Source: an uncultured Bacteroidales bacterium (GTDB lineage: Bacteria > Bacteroidota > Bacteroidia > Bacteroidales > UBA932). From it: DNA of 64,000 nt. The stretch spans positions 1 through 64,000 of the forward strand of contig CALUST010000011.1 of the NCBI GenBank assembly GCA_944323505.1, given 5' to 3'. The position numbers were made by a program, and so were the translations under genes. How positions within the stretch are numbered: position 1 is the stretch's first letter; each line of letters opens with the position of its first letter. The notes beneath the pieces are model-generated. The model saw nothing but the letters and a program-made list of their open reading frames with translations. It was not told the origin of the DNA and did not search any database. Shown piece after piece: positions 36,199-45,475 of this stretch.

Positions 36199-38427
36199 TT
36201 ACATGGAGTGGTGGAACGTCCGCGCTATCACCTCCAACTGATGCTCCCTGCTCAACTTGGTGAAGTTCACTGCGTAGCCGGAAACCCTTATGGTCAGCTG
36301 AGGATAATTTTCAGGATGCTCCATGGCATCTTCAAGCATCTCACGGTTGAGGACGTTGACATTGAGGTGATGCGCACCCTTGGTAAAGTAGCCGTCCATC
36401 ATCGTGATGAGGTTTTCAACTCTTTCCTCATTTGTAGGGCCGAGAGACTTAGGCACGATGGAGAATGTGTTGCTGATACCGTCCATTGCATCGTGATAGT
36501 CAAGTTTGGCTACAGAACTGAGGGAGGCGATTGCTCCATGGCTGTCACGGCCGTGCATAGGGTTCGCACCAGGAGCAAATGCCACTCCTTTGGCTCTTCC
36601 GTCAGGTGTGGCACCTGTCTTCTTGCCGTACATGACGTTTGAAGTGATGGTCAGGAGAGAGAGGGTAGGCATTGCGTTCTTGTAGATAGGAAGCTTGCCG
36701 AGTTCCTTGCTGAAGAAGTGCACGAGATCCACGGCAAGAGAATCGACTTTGTCGTTGTCGTTTCCGAAGCAAGGATACTCTCCCTGTATGTCAAATCCGT
36801 CTGTCAGACCATCAGCGTTTCGGTGTGCAGTCACTTTGGCGTATTTGATGGCCGAAAGCGAGTCAACGGCAATTGAAAGCCCTGCCACACCGTATGCGAG
36901 ATTGATGTCAGGATTGGTATCTATGAATGCCATCTGGGAGCGTTCATAGTCGTATTTGTCATGCATATAGTGGATGATGTTCATCGCTTCGTTGTACACC
37001 CTTGCCACTTCATGCAGCACTTTCTTGTAGTTGGTCAGAACTTCCTCGAAGTCGAGGACATCGCTCTTGAGAGGCTCGATGCCTTCCACCATGAGAGTTC
37101 CCGTATTCTCACAGCGTCCGCCGTTGATGGCCAGCAGGAGAGCCTTGGCAAGATTGGCACGGGCACCGAAGAACTGGATTGCCTTTCCTATGGCCTGGTA
37201 CGATACGCAGCATGCTATACCATAGTCATCACAACTGCGGACATGGCGCATGAGGTCATCATTCTCATACTGTATCGAACTTGTATCCACCGACACCTTG
37301 GCGCAGAAAGCCTTGAATCCCTCAGGGAGATCCGGACTCCAGAGCACAGTCATGTTAGGCTCCGGTGCAGGACCGAGATTATAAAGGGTCTGGAGGAACC
37401 TGAACGAAGTCTTGGTCACTTTGACCTTGCCGTCATTGAAGCGGCCTCCTATGGACTCAGTGACCCAGGTAGGATCGCCTGCGAAAATGTCGTTGTAAGA
37501 CTGCATCCTAAGGTGTCTCACCATCCTGAGTTTCATCACGAACTGGTCGATGAGCTCCTGTGCATAACTTTCATCGATGACACCATGGTCAAGGTCATAC
37601 TGGATGTAGATGTCAAGGAATGACGACACATTGCCAAGAGACATTGCAGCCCCGTCCTGTTCCTTCACAGCGGCAAGATAAGCCATATACACCCACTGTA
37701 CTGCCTCATGGGCATTCAAGGCCGGTCTTGAAAGGTCAAGGTCATAGTACGAGCCCATAATCTTGATCTCATTGAGGGCCTTAATCTGCTCCGACACCTC
37801 TTCCCTCAGCCTTATCCTGGCCTCTGTCATAGGGCCTGTAAGATTGTGGAGATCCTCCTTCTTCGCTTCGATGAGCCTGTCAGCACCATAGAGAGCGAGC
37901 CTGCGGTAGTCTCCGATTATACGGCCTCTTGAATAGTTGTCAGGAAGACCTGTGAGGAAGCCGAGAGACCTGAATCTTCTGATTTCCTCTGTATATACGT
38001 CAAACACTCCGTCGTTGTGGGTCTTGCGGTAGTGCGTGAAGATTTCCTTTACCTGCGGGTCAAGTTCAACCCCGTTTTCCTTGCAGGCTTTCTCAACCAC
38101 CTTGTAACCTCCGAAAGGCTTGATGGCTCTCTTGAGAAGCTCGTCTGTCTGGAGACCTACGATAAGTTCGTTGTCGCGGTCAATGTAGCCTGCCTTGTGG
38201 GATGTGATAGTCGAGATAGTCTTTGCATCGATTGAACGTATGCCGTTGTTCTTCCGCTCCTCCTCAAGGGCGACAAGACATTCGTTCCAAAGTTTCTTTG
38301 TCCTCTCGGACGGTCCTTTCAGGAAAGAAGCATCCCCAGTATATGGGGTAATGTTCCTGTAGACAAAATCTGACACATCGATTTTACGGCTCCATGCGCC
38401 GTCTTTGAATTTCTCTCTGATTTCCAT
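36199..38427 (-). CDS. pflB: Formate C-acetyltransferase (pyruvate formate-lyase)
   Basis: A 742-residue glycyl-radical enzyme converting pyruvate and CoA to acetyl-CoA and formate under anaerobic conditions. The adjacent active-site cysteines are in [13 protein letters not shown] (about residues 403-404) and the glycyl-radical loop is RVSGYAVNF (about 711-719). The activase pflA follows downstream. A strong promoter is seen at 38466-38496. Length matches the family. Confidence 0.96.
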   Translation of the reverse strand: MEIREKFKDGAWSRKIDVSDFVYRNITPYTGDASFLKGPSERTKKLWNECLVALEEERKNNGIRSIDAKTISTITSHKAGYIDRDNELIVGLQTDELLKRAIKPFGGYKVVEKACKENGVELDPQVKEIFTHYRKTHNDGVFDVYTEEIRRFRSLGFLTGLPDNYSRGRIIGDYRRLALYGADRLIEAKKEDLHNLTGPMTEARIRLREEVSEQIKALNEIKIMGSYYDLDLSRPALNAHEAVQWVYMAYLAAVKEQDGAAMSLGNVSSFLDIYIQYDLDHGVIDESYAQELIDQFVMKLRMVRHLRMQSYNDIFAGDPTWVTESIGGRFNDGKVKVTKTSFRFLQTLYNLGPAPEPNMTVLWSPDLPEGFKAFCAKVSVDTSSIQYENDDLMRHVRSCDDYGIACCVSYQAIGKAIQFFGARANLAKALLLAINGGRCENTGTLMVEGIEPLKSDVLDFEEVLTNYKKVLHEVARVYNEAMNIIHYMHDKYDYERSQMAFIDTNPDINLAYGVAGLSIAVDSLSAIKYAKVTAHRNADGLTDGFDIQGEYPCFGNDNDKVDSLAVDLVHFFSKELGKLPIYKNAMPTLSLLTITSNVMYGKKTGATPDGRAKGVAFAPGANPMHGRDSHGAIASLSSVAKLDYHDAMDGISNTFSIVPKSLGPTNEERVENLITMMDGYFTKGAHHLNVNVLNREMLEDAMEHPENYPQLTIRVSGYAVNFTKLSREHQLEVIARTFHHSM

Positions 38428-38465
38428 AAATCGTCAGTTTGTGTTACCTCTGTAATTTCCGCCCG

Positions 38466-38496
38466 CAAAGATAATTGATATTTTTAATAATTCAAT
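38466..38496 (-). promoter_or_regulatory. Promoter of pflB
   Basis: The minus strand has TATCTTTG (38466-38473), a full match to TAnnTTTG, with ATTG (38493-38496) exactly 19 bases upstream. The leader to the ATG at 38427 is about 35 bases. Confidence 0.7.
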
Positions 38497-38510
38497 TTTA
38501 TTTTGCCAAC

Positions 38511-38618
38511 GGGCACACGCCCCGCGACACCGGCGGCCACAATCCGCAACCAAAGAGAAGTCCCGGTCCCGCCACCTTCGACAGGAAATACGTCGGCACG
38601 GTTCCGTGGGCCCGGGAC
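38511..38618. other. GC-rich structured spacer between ssb and the pflB promoter
   Basis: Hairpins GGGC-ACAC-GCCC (38511-38522) and GTCCCGG (38560-38566) with CCGGGAC (38612-38618) are visible, the latter enclosing CACGG-TT-CCGTG. No T tract follows on either strand. It may help end the ssb transcript; no gene was recognised in it. Confidence 0.4.
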
Positions 38619-38624
38619 AATCTG

Positions 38625-38954
38625 CTATTCTGCAGGAGCCTCTATTGTGATCTTGGAGGCAATTACTTCATATATCTGCTTTTCAGCCCCATCGCTCCCG
38701 GTGTATCTGGAGGATTTGAGCCTGCCGCAGACATACAGCGGCGTCCCTTTTCCGATCCTGTTGAAGTCCGGCATCCCTTTGCCGCTCCAGGCGACGATAT
38801 TGTGCCACGTGGTCTCCACGACGGCCTCCCCGTCACGGTTCTTGTACATGAAATTGGTTGCAAGCGACATCCTTGCCACCTGACCGCTGCCTGCTGCGGA
38901 AATTCTGATGTTCCCCACATTCCCTCTCAATTCGATTCTGTTCAACTGTTCCAT
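38625..38954 (-). CDS. ssb: Single-stranded DNA-binding protein, short OB-fold type
   Basis: The ATG at 38954 gives a 109-residue OB-fold protein: MEQLNRIELRGNVGNIR, then ATNFMYKNRDG, ETTWHNIVAWSGKGMPDF and YVCGRLKSSRYTGSDG, the classical SSB strand pattern. It lacks the acidic C-terminal tail used by full-size SSB to recruit partners, so it is probably a second, short SSB of the kind common in Bacteroidetes. The frame remains open 14 codons upstream, but that part has no family similarity. It stands alone. Confidence 0.85.
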   Translation of the reverse strand: MEQLNRIELRGNVGNIRISAAGSGQVARMSLATNFMYKNRDGEAVVETTWHNIVAWSGKGMPDFNRIGKGTPLYVCGRLKSSRYTGSDGAEKQIYEVIASKITIEAPAE

Positions 38955-39053
38955 AATCTGATTTTTTAATTGTCCTGTCCCCTCAGTCGTGCGCACTCTG
39001 CAGGGTAGCGCAAAGTAGATAAGAAAATATCATTCAGGAAATAGCGGAAACCG

Positions 39054-39091
39054 GATTTTTCTGTTTTTTGAACTTGATTTTTCTGTTTTTT
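39054..39091. repeat. Two 16-bp direct repeats in an AT-rich spacer
   Basis: GATTTTTCTGTTTTTT occurs at 39054-39069 and again at 39076-39091, a 22-base period. The spacer 38955-39272 holds only these repeats, poly-A/poly-T runs and the promoter at 39228-39259; no gene is seen. Confidence 0.6.
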
Positions 39092-39227
39092 ACGATTCAT
39101 GATTTTTCACGGCCTGCAATATTTCCGGGGTAAGGTTGTCAAAAAAAAGAAAAACGGGAAAGAAAAATTTACGTTTCTTCAAAAAGAGAAATATTTTTCC
39201 TGAAATACTGGATTTTCACCACATTGA

Positions 39228-39259
39228 TTTGGGAAAGACAGGAGACATTCACATTTTTG
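39228..39259 (+). promoter_or_regulatory. Promoter of the zinc-finger gene
   Basis: TTTG (39228-39231) stands 20 bases before CATTTTTG (39252-39259), which differs from TAnnTTTG at one position. Transcription would begin about ten bases before the ATG at 39273. Confidence 0.5.
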
Positions 39260-39272
39260 GCGCGACCAACAG

Positions 39273-39716
39273 ATGACACTTATGGAATACAGACCGGAAG
39301 AGGGGCACAAGGCCGCCGTATGTCTTGAATGCGGGGATGAGATACACTACGGAAGGCCGGACAGGAAGTTCTGCAGCAAGAACTGCAAGAACGCATACCA
39401 CAACAGAAAAGCCAGGAACAGCCGCAACACGAAACTGAAGGTAATCAATGCCCTCGAAAAGAACCACGGCATTCTGGACAGGATGCTGAAACTCGGCATA
39501 GACTCCATTGACCTGGTGGACATGAAGCACCTGGGATTCAATGTGGACTATTCCACATCGTACAGGAAGATCCGCAGGCACGACGAATACTGCTGCTTTG
39601 ACATAAGGTATATCCTGACCCCGACACGGATCTGCTCGATTTCAAGGGTACAGGCGATGCTGGATGCTGACATTTCAGAAAAAAATTCAGTACATTCGCA
39701 CCCTGGATCAAAATGA
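39273..39716 (+). CDS. Small zinc-finger protein of unknown function
   Basis: A 147-residue protein with an N-terminal zinc finger (CLECG ... FCSKNCKNAYHNR, about residues 17-44) like the FCSxxCKN fingers of small Bacteroidetes proteins. It is followed by a helical stretch and a C-terminal segment SYRKIRRHDEYCCFDIRY. Similar proteins are common in the phylum, but I know of no assigned function; nucleic acid binding is plausible. ATG 39285 is an alternative start. The M3 peptidase gene starts 7 bases after its stop. Confidence 0.7.
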   Translation: MTLMEYRPEEGHKAAVCLECGDEIHYGRPDRKFCSKNCKNAYHNRKARNSRNTKLKVINALEKNHGILDRMLKLGIDSIDLVDMKHLGFNVDYSTSYRKIRRHDEYCCFDIRYILTPTRICSISRVQAMLDADISEKNSVHSHPGSK

Positions 39717-39723
39717 CATATTT

Positions 39724-41778
39724 ATGGAAGACACATATAACCCGTTTCTGACGGAGTCCCCGCTGCCGTTCGGGGCACCGGAGTTCGACAAGATAAGAAA
39801 AGAGCACTATCTGCCTGCCTTCAAGGCCGGAATCAAGGAAGCCAAGGCAGAGATAGATGCAATAACGGACAACCCCGCCCCGGCGGATTTCGGAAACACG
39901 ATTGAAGCCCTTGAATTCTGCGGCAGGACACTGGACAGAGTGTCTGACATCTTCTTCAATCTCCTGGAGGCGGACACGGATGACACCATGCAGGCCATAG
40001 CGGAGGAAGTATCCCCGATGCTGACCGAATACTCGATGTATGTCTCGCTGAACGAGAGGCTGTTTGAACGGGTGAAAGCCGTATATGAGCAGAGAGACAG
40101 GCTCTGCCTTGAAAAGGACAGGATGAGGCTGCTGGAGAACACCTACAAGGCCTTCACAAGAAGCGGGGCGGCACTTGGCCCTGATGAAAAGGCGGTGTAC
40201 AGCAAATATATGGAAGAACTGTCGCTGCTGTCGCTGCAGTTCGGGAAGAATGTCCTTGAGGCCACAAATGCATTCTTCCTGCATCTTGACGATGAACAGG
40301 ATCTGGACGGGCTGCCGGGATATGTCAGAGACATGGGCCGGTCGGCTGCGGAAGAGAAAGGGCTTGAGGGGTATGTCTACACATTGGAATACCCGAGCTA
40401 CAGCCCGTTCATGAAATTCTGCAGCAACAGGGATCTGAGACGCAGGATGTACATGGCCCAGAGCACAAGGGCATTCGGAGGGGAGCATGACAACTCGTCT
40501 ATAGTAAGGCGCATCGCGGAACTGCGGCGTCTGACTGCCGGGCTGCTCGGCTACGGCACCTATGCCGACTATGCACTTGAGGACAGGATGGCCAAAAGCA
40601 GGACGAATGTCGACAGGTTCCTCTCGGGACTTCTCACACCGACCTTGCCGTATGCCGAGAAGGAAATATCTGAAATCACGGCTTTTGCAAGAGAGAACGG
40701 ATTTGAAGGACAGGAACTCCAGCCATGGGACTTCTCATATTGGGCAGAACGCTACCAGGAGACGAAGTTCTCTCTCAACGAGGAGATGCTGAAGCCGTAT
40801 TTCAGACTGGAAGACTGTATCGGTGCTGTCTTGAGGCTGGCGGAGAGGCTGTACGGTCTCCATTTCCTTGAGAGAGATGACCTCCCGGTCTATCACAAAG
40901 ATGTGAAGGTGTTCGATGTGACAGACAGCGACGGCAGACATCTGGCCCTGTTCTATGCGGATTTCTTCCCGAGGGCAAGCAAGAGAGGCGGAGCATGGAT
41001 GACGGAGTTCCGCGGCCAGTGCATAAGGAACGGGATTGAGGAGCGGCCGTTCATAAGCATTGTCACCAACTTCACCAAGCCTGCCGGAGAGACACCGTCA
41101 CTGCTCACTCATTCCGAACTCACCACATTCCTGCACGAGTTCGGGCATGCCCTGCATGGCATCATGGCCGAAGGCAGATACCCGTCTCTTACAGGCACCA
41201 ATGTGGCAAGGGATTTCGTCGAACTCCCTTCGCAGATCATGGAGAACTGGGCATACGAGCCTGAATACCTTGACTCGTTCGCCAGGGACTACAGGAACGG
41301 GAGTCAGATACCTGCGGAACTGATTGACAGAATAATCGCCGCGAAGAATTATCTGGCGGGATACCAGCAGGTGAGACAACTGCAGTTCGGGATACTTGAC
41401 ATGGCATGGCACAGCATGGAATCCGTACCGGAGAGCATTGATGTGCAGGCTTTCGAGCAGGATGCACTTGACGGGACAGCAGTCCTGCCGCGTGTACCGG
41501 GAACAGCCATATCCACATCGTTCGGACACATATTTTCAGGAGGGTATGCCGCCGGATACTACTCGTACAAATGGGCAGAAGTCCTTGAGGCTGATGCCTT
41601 TTCAAGATTCAAGAACAACGGCATCTTCAACAAGGAGACAGCCGCATCCTTCCGCGAGAACATCCTTTCCAAGGGTGATACGGAAGATCCGGCTGTACTG
41701 TACCGCAACTTCATGGGACGCGACCCTGAGCCTGACGCCCTGATGAAGAAACTCGGGCTTGGCCCTATGCTTTCCTGA
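39724..41778 (+). CDS. dcp: Cytosolic M3-family peptidyl-dipeptidase (Dcp-like)
   Basis: A 684-residue zinc dipeptidyl carboxypeptidase-type enzyme with HEFGHALHG at about residues 471-479 and VARDFVELPSQIMENW after it. It has no signal peptide, unlike the paralogue at 2526-4838, so it probably degrades peptides in the cytosol. ATG 39724 is chosen because MEDTYNPF starts like relatives; an earlier ATG at 39664 lies within the previous gene. Its last 14 bases overlap the convergent nucleoside permease gene. Confidence 0.9.
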   Translation: MEDTYNPFLTESPLPFGAPEFDKIRKEHYLPAFKAGIKEAKAEIDAITDNPAPADFGNTIEALEFCGRTLDRVSDIFFNLLEADTDDTMQAIAEEVSPMLTEYSMYVSLNERLFERVKAVYEQRDRLCLEKDRMRLLENTYKAFTRSGAALGPDEKAVYSKYMEELSLLSLQFGKNVLEATNAFFLHLDDEQDLDGLPGYVRDMGRSAAEEKGLEGYVYTLEYPSYSPFMKFCSNRDLRRRMYMAQSTRAFGGEHDNSSIVRRIAELRRLTAGLLGYGTYADYALEDRMAKSRTNVDRFLSGLLTPTLPYAEKEISEITAFARENGFEGQELQPWDFSYWAERYQETKFSLNEEMLKPYFRLEDCIGAVLRLAERLYGLHFLERDDLPVYHKDVKVFDVTDSDGRHLALFYADFFPRASKRGGAWMTEFRGQCIRNGIEERPFISIVTNFTKPAGETPSLLTHSELTTFLHEFGHALHGIMAEGRYPSLTGTNVARDFVELPSQIMENWAYEPEYLDSFARDYRNGSQIPAELIDRIIAAKNYLAGYQQVRQLQFGILDMAWHSMESVPESIDVQAFEQDALDGTAVLPRVPGTAISTSFGHIFSGGYAAGYYSYKWAEVLEADAFSRFKNNGIFNKETAASFRENILSKGDTEDPAVLYRNFMGRDPEPDALMKKLGLGPMLS

Positions 41779-43069
41779 GAGTCTTTTTGTCAGGATTCTT
41801 GAATACCAGTGCAAACAGTATGGCCACCAGCAGGGCATACCCTGCAAAAATGAACCATGCCGCGCTCCAGTTGCCGACGGTATAGTTTATCCCGTCCACT
41901 TCTACAGAATGGGTGAAATGGTTGACGACAGCCTGGGCGCCTATCATGCCTATCGAGGCCCCTATGCCGTTGGTCATGAGCATGAACAGGCCCTGCGCGC
42001 TTGATCTTATATCTTCGCTTGTCCTTTCATTGACAAAGAGAGAGCCTGATATGTTGAAAAAGTCGAAAGCCACTCCGTAGACTATCATCGAGAGGATGAA
42101 CATCCATACCCCCGAGCCGGGATTCCCTATCCCGAACAGGCCGAATCTGAACACCCAAGCCACCATCGCTATAAGCATGACATTCTTGATGCCGAATTTT
42201 TTCATCGCGAACGGTATCAGCAATATCCCGAGAGTCTCTGACACCTGTGATATGGAGATGAGGGCATTGGCATTCTCTGCCCCGAACGTGCCGGCAAATT
42301 CAGGCATGGCCTTGAAACTGGTTATGAACGGGTTGGCATATCCGTTCGTTATCTGGAGAGCCACACCGAGCATCATCGAGAAGATGAAGAATATGGCCAT
42401 ATTCTTGTCCTTGAACAGGGTGAAAGCCTTCAGTCCGAGGGCATCGGTCAGCCCTTTGCTTTCTTTTGACACCTTGACAGGGCAGTTCGGCAGCGTGAAA
42501 GCATAGAGCATGAGGACAAGACCGAGTATACCCGATGTCAGGAACTGGTTGTATGTAGCCTGGAACTGCACCCCGTCCCCGTCACGCATGAAATTGACGA
42601 AGAGCATGCTGCAGATGAAGCCGATGGTGCCGAACACCCTGATAGGAGGGAAATCCTTGACCGTATCATACCCGTTGTCTTCAAGGATTGTATACGCCAC
42701 TGAGTTGGAAAGTGCGATTGTCGGCATGAAGAAAGCCACACTCACCGAATACAGAGGGAAGAGTATGCCGAATTCGACATATTCGCCTGCCGTCATCCCG
42801 TAATATCCTGCCGCAAGCATCGCTATGCCGGCTATCCCGTGACAGAGGCTGAGAGCCTTCTGTGCAGGCATGACCTTGTCGGCGAGAATGCCGATGAGGG
42901 CAGGCATGAAAATCGACACTATGCCTTGCATCGAATAGAACCATCCGATATTTGTACCGAGTCCTGCCTTTCCGAGATAATTGCCCATTGAAGTGAGATA
43001 TGCGCCCCAGATGGCGAACTGCAGGAAATTCATTATTATCAGCCTCAGCCGAACAGATCTGTTTTTCAT
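41765..43069 (-). CDS. NupG-family nucleoside:H+ symporter (MFS)
   Basis: A 434-residue protein with about twelve membrane helices. It starts LRLIIMNFLQFAIWGAYLTSMG and contains KDFPPIRVFGTIGFI, both typical of the nucleoside:H+ symporter family (NupG/XapB). It probably imports nucleosides across the inner membrane, supplying the salvage kinases elsewhere in the window. It is convergent with and overlaps the M3 gene by 14 bases, and divergent from tgt. Confidence 0.9.
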   Translation of the reverse strand: MKNRSVRLRLIIMNFLQFAIWGAYLTSMGNYLGKAGLGTNIGWFYSMQGIVSIFMPALIGILADKVMPAQKALSLCHGIAGIAMLAAGYYGMTAGEYVEFGILFPLYSVSVAFFMPTIALSNSVAYTILEDNGYDTVKDFPPIRVFGTIGFICSMLFVNFMRDGDGVQFQATYNQFLTSGILGLVLMLYAFTLPNCPVKVSKESKGLTDALGLKAFTLFKDKNMAIFFIFSMMLGVALQITNGYANPFITSFKAMPEFAGTFGAENANALISISQVSETLGILLIPFAMKKFGIKNVMLIAMVAWVFRFGLFGIGNPGSGVWMFILSMIVYGVAFDFFNISGSLFVNERTSEDIRSSAQGLFMLMTNGIGASIGMIGAQAVVNHFTHSVEVDGINYTVGNWSAAWFIFAGYALLVAILFALVFKNPDKKTLRKA

Positions 43070-43095
43070 ATTGGATTATTGTGGTTATAACCTGA

Positions 43096-43103
43096 CAAAG
43101 ATA
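43096..43103 (-). promoter_or_regulatory. -7 element of the nucleoside permease gene
   Basis: TATCTTTG on the minus strand matches TAnnTTTG, 26 bases before the ATG at 43069. The -33 region is poor. Confidence 0.45.
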
Positions 43104-43139
43104 ACAGTATTTATCAACTTTTGGAATCTGGAGGCGATT

Positions 43140-43174
43140 TTTGAGGCAATTCCGGCAGATTCTTCTTATCTTTG
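43140..43174 (+). promoter_or_regulatory. Promoter of tgt-lptG
   Basis: TTTG (43140-43143) and TATCTTTG (43167-43174) are 23 bases apart, slightly longer than the usual 19-21. The leader to the tgt ATG at 43209 is about 32 bases. Confidence 0.45.
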
Positions 43175-43208
43175 ACGCCTGAAACTTGTGTAAAAGGGAA
43201 TTATAGGG

Positions 43209-44339
43209 ATGAAATTCGTCAAGACAGATGCCGACCCGCAGTCAAGCGCACGATGCGGTGTCATCACCACCGACCACGGGACCATCGAGACCCCCATATT
43301 CATGCCTGTCGGCACAGTCGGCTCGGTGAAAGGCATATATCATAGGGATCTGAAAGAGGATATCGGGGCCGAAATCATTCTCGGCAACACCTATCACCTG
43401 TATCTGCGTCCCGGCCTTGAGATACTGAGGGCCGCCGGCGGGCTGCACAAGTTCATCTCATGGGACCGCCCGATACTGACTGACAGCGGCGGCTTCCAGG
43501 TGTTCTCATTGTCCCCCATCAGGAAACTGACCCCTGACGGATGTACATTCCGGTCACATATCGACGGGTCAAGACATGTGTTCACCCCGGAAAACAACGT
43601 GGACACGCAGCGTGTGATCGGAGGCGACATCATCATGGCACTCGATGAGTGCACTCCCGGGGACGCCACATGGGACTATGCCCGCAAGTCACTGAATCTC
43701 ACAAAGTCATGGCTTGAGCGATGCATCAGGCATTTTGACAGCACCGAGCCTCTTTACGGCTATTCCCAGACATTCTTCCCCATTGTGCAGGGGTGTGTCT
43801 ACCCGGATCTGAGGCGCGAGGCGGCCGAGCATGCGGCTTCTTTCGACAGGGAAGGCTATGCAATAGGCGGACTGTCCGTGGGAGAGACGACGGAGCAGAT
43901 GTACGAGATGCTGGAAACAGTGTGCCCGATACTGCCGGACGACAGACCGAGATACCTGATGGGAGTCGGCACGCCTGCGAATATACTGGAGGGAATCGCA
44001 AGAGGAGTGGATATGTTCGACTGCGTCATGCCCACAAGGAACGGACGCAACGGGATGCTTTTCACATGGGACGGCATCATGAACATGAAGAATCAGAAAT
44101 GGGCGGATGACTTCTCCCCTATTGACCCGAAAGGCACTTCCTTTGTTGACAGGACATACAGCAAGGCATACCTGCGCCACCTCTTTGTCGCCAAGGAGAT
44201 TTTTGCAGGGCAGATTGCCAGTGAGCACAACCTCGCATTTTATCTCGAGCTTGTCCGCCAGGCCAGGCTGCACATCAAGGCCGGGGATTTCAGGTCGTGG
44301 AAGGATGAGACGGTAAGGAGAATAATGACAAGACTTTAA
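43209..44339 (+). CDS. tgt: tRNA-guanine transglycosylase (queuine/preQ1)
   Basis: A 376-residue TIM-barrel enzyme exchanging guanine-34 for preQ1 in tRNAs with GUN anticodons. Conserved parts include DSGGFQVFSL (catalytic aspartate), GGLSVGE and DCVMPTRNGRNG with the nucleophilic aspartate. The CxCxxC zinc cysteines expected after about residue 302 are replaced by SPIDPKGTSFVDRTYSKAYL, though the later histidine (SEHNLAF) is kept. From memory, other Bacteroidetes Tgt proteins also lack them. lptG follows after 11 bases, a pairing common in the phylum. Confidence 0.94.
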   Translation: MKFVKTDADPQSSARCGVITTDHGTIETPIFMPVGTVGSVKGIYHRDLKEDIGAEIILGNTYHLYLRPGLEILRAAGGLHKFISWDRPILTDSGGFQVFSLSPIRKLTPDGCTFRSHIDGSRHVFTPENNVDTQRVIGGDIIMALDECTPGDATWDYARKSLNLTKSWLERCIRHFDSTEPLYGYSQTFFPIVQGCVYPDLRREAAEHAASFDREGYAIGGLSVGETTEQMYEMLETVCPILPDDRPRYLMGVGTPANILEGIARGVDMFDCVMPTRNGRNGMLFTWDGIMNMKNQKWADDFSPIDPKGTSFVDRTYSKAYLRHLFVAKEIFAGQIASEHNLAFYLELVRQARLHIKAGDFRSWKDETVRRIMTRL

Positions 44340-44350
44340 ACGAACAGGCG

Positions 44351-45442
44351 ATGGAACTCAAACCGAGACTGCTTGATCTGTATATAATCAAGAAATTCAT
44401 ATTCACTTTCTTCATTGCCCTGCTGCTTATCATCGGAATCGTGATCATATTCGACATCAGCGAGAAAATCGACGATTTTGTGAGCAACGAGGCCCCGTTG
44501 AAAGCCATCATATTTGACTATTATCTGAATTTCATCCCGTATTTCATGAATATGTTCAGCCCTCTGTTCGTATTCATAACGGTGATCTTCTTCACATCCA
44601 AGATGGCTTCCAACTCCGAGATTGTGGCCATCCTCTCCTGCGGCATCAGTTTCCACAGGATGATGGTGCCGTATATCATCTCAGCGGCCTTCATCGCATT
44701 GTTCTCACTGGGGCTGAACCTGTTCGTGATACCCACGTCCAACGAGATAAGGGTAAAGTTCGAGGAGAAATATATCAAAGGCCATAACAAGACCACCGTG
44801 AGAGACATACACTATCAGATCTCCCCCGGTGAGTTTGTCTATGTCGAGTCCTTCAGTTCCTGGAACAACACCGCATACCGGTTCACCCTTGAAAAGGTAA
44901 GGGACAACAGGCTTGTATCGAAACTTTCTGCAGAGACAGCCGTATGGGACAGTACCCGTGGCTGCTGGAATCTCCGGAAATATTTCATCAGGGACTATTC
45001 CACGGCTCTCGAAGACCATGTCCGCAGCGGAGCCACCCTGGACACCGTGATAGACCTCTCGGTCAATGACCTCTACATCCAGAAAGGAGCAGTGGAGACC
45101 CTGTCATACGAACGGCTCAACGAACTCATCTCCATCCAGAAGATGAGAGGAGATGAGAACGTGAAAGTGGCGCTCATCGAGAAGCATACGAGATTTGCCC
45201 TGCCGTTCTCCGCATTCATACTGACGATAATGGGTGTCGCCCTCTCTTCAAAGAAGCGGCGGGGAGGCATCGGATGGAATATCGGCATCGGCATCGCATT
45301 GAGTTTCTCATACATTCTCTTCCTGAGATTCAGCCAGATGTTCGTCTACACGGATTTCCTTCCGCCGGGCATTGCCCTGTGGGTGCCGAACATCCTTTTC
45401 GCGATAATTGCAGGCTTCCTGTACAGGATAGCGCCGAAATAA
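44351..45442 (+). CDS. lptG: LptG/YjgQ-type permease
   Basis: A 363-residue inner-membrane protein of the LptF/LptG family: LLDLYIIKKFIFTFFIALLL at the start, three N-terminal helices, a periplasmic beta-jellyroll region (about residues 125-265), then three C-terminal helices beginning HTRFALPFSAFILTIMGVAL. With LptF and LptB it forms the lipopolysaccharide extraction transporter. The other half, LptF, is at 29672 in the fusion gene. It is co-transcribed with tgt. Confidence 0.92.
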   Translation: MELKPRLLDLYIIKKFIFTFFIALLLIIGIVIIFDISEKIDDFVSNEAPLKAIIFDYYLNFIPYFMNMFSPLFVFITVIFFTSKMASNSEIVAILSCGISFHRMMVPYIISAAFIALFSLGLNLFVIPTSNEIRVKFEEKYIKGHNKTTVRDIHYQISPGEFVYVESFSSWNNTAYRFTLEKVRDNRLVSKLSAETAVWDSTRGCWNLRKYFIRDYSTALEDHVRSGATLDTVIDLSVNDLYIQKGAVETLSYERLNELISIQKMRGDENVKVALIEKHTRFALPFSAFILTIMGVALSSKKRRGGIGWNIGIGIALSFSYILFLRFSQMFVYTDFLPPGIALWVPNILFAIIAGFLYRIAPK

Positions 45443-45475
45443 CAGGAACGGTTCCAGTCAAGAGATGACAACCTG

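Noticed and set aside
38503..38883. 126-codon plus-strand frame across the ssb region
   Set aside because: It is antisense to ssb and begins in a structured spacer; no protein similarity is visible.
45445..45455. GGAACGGTTCC palindrome after lptG as a terminator
   Set aside because: The arms leave only a one-base centre and no T tract follows, so it cannot form a useful hairpin.
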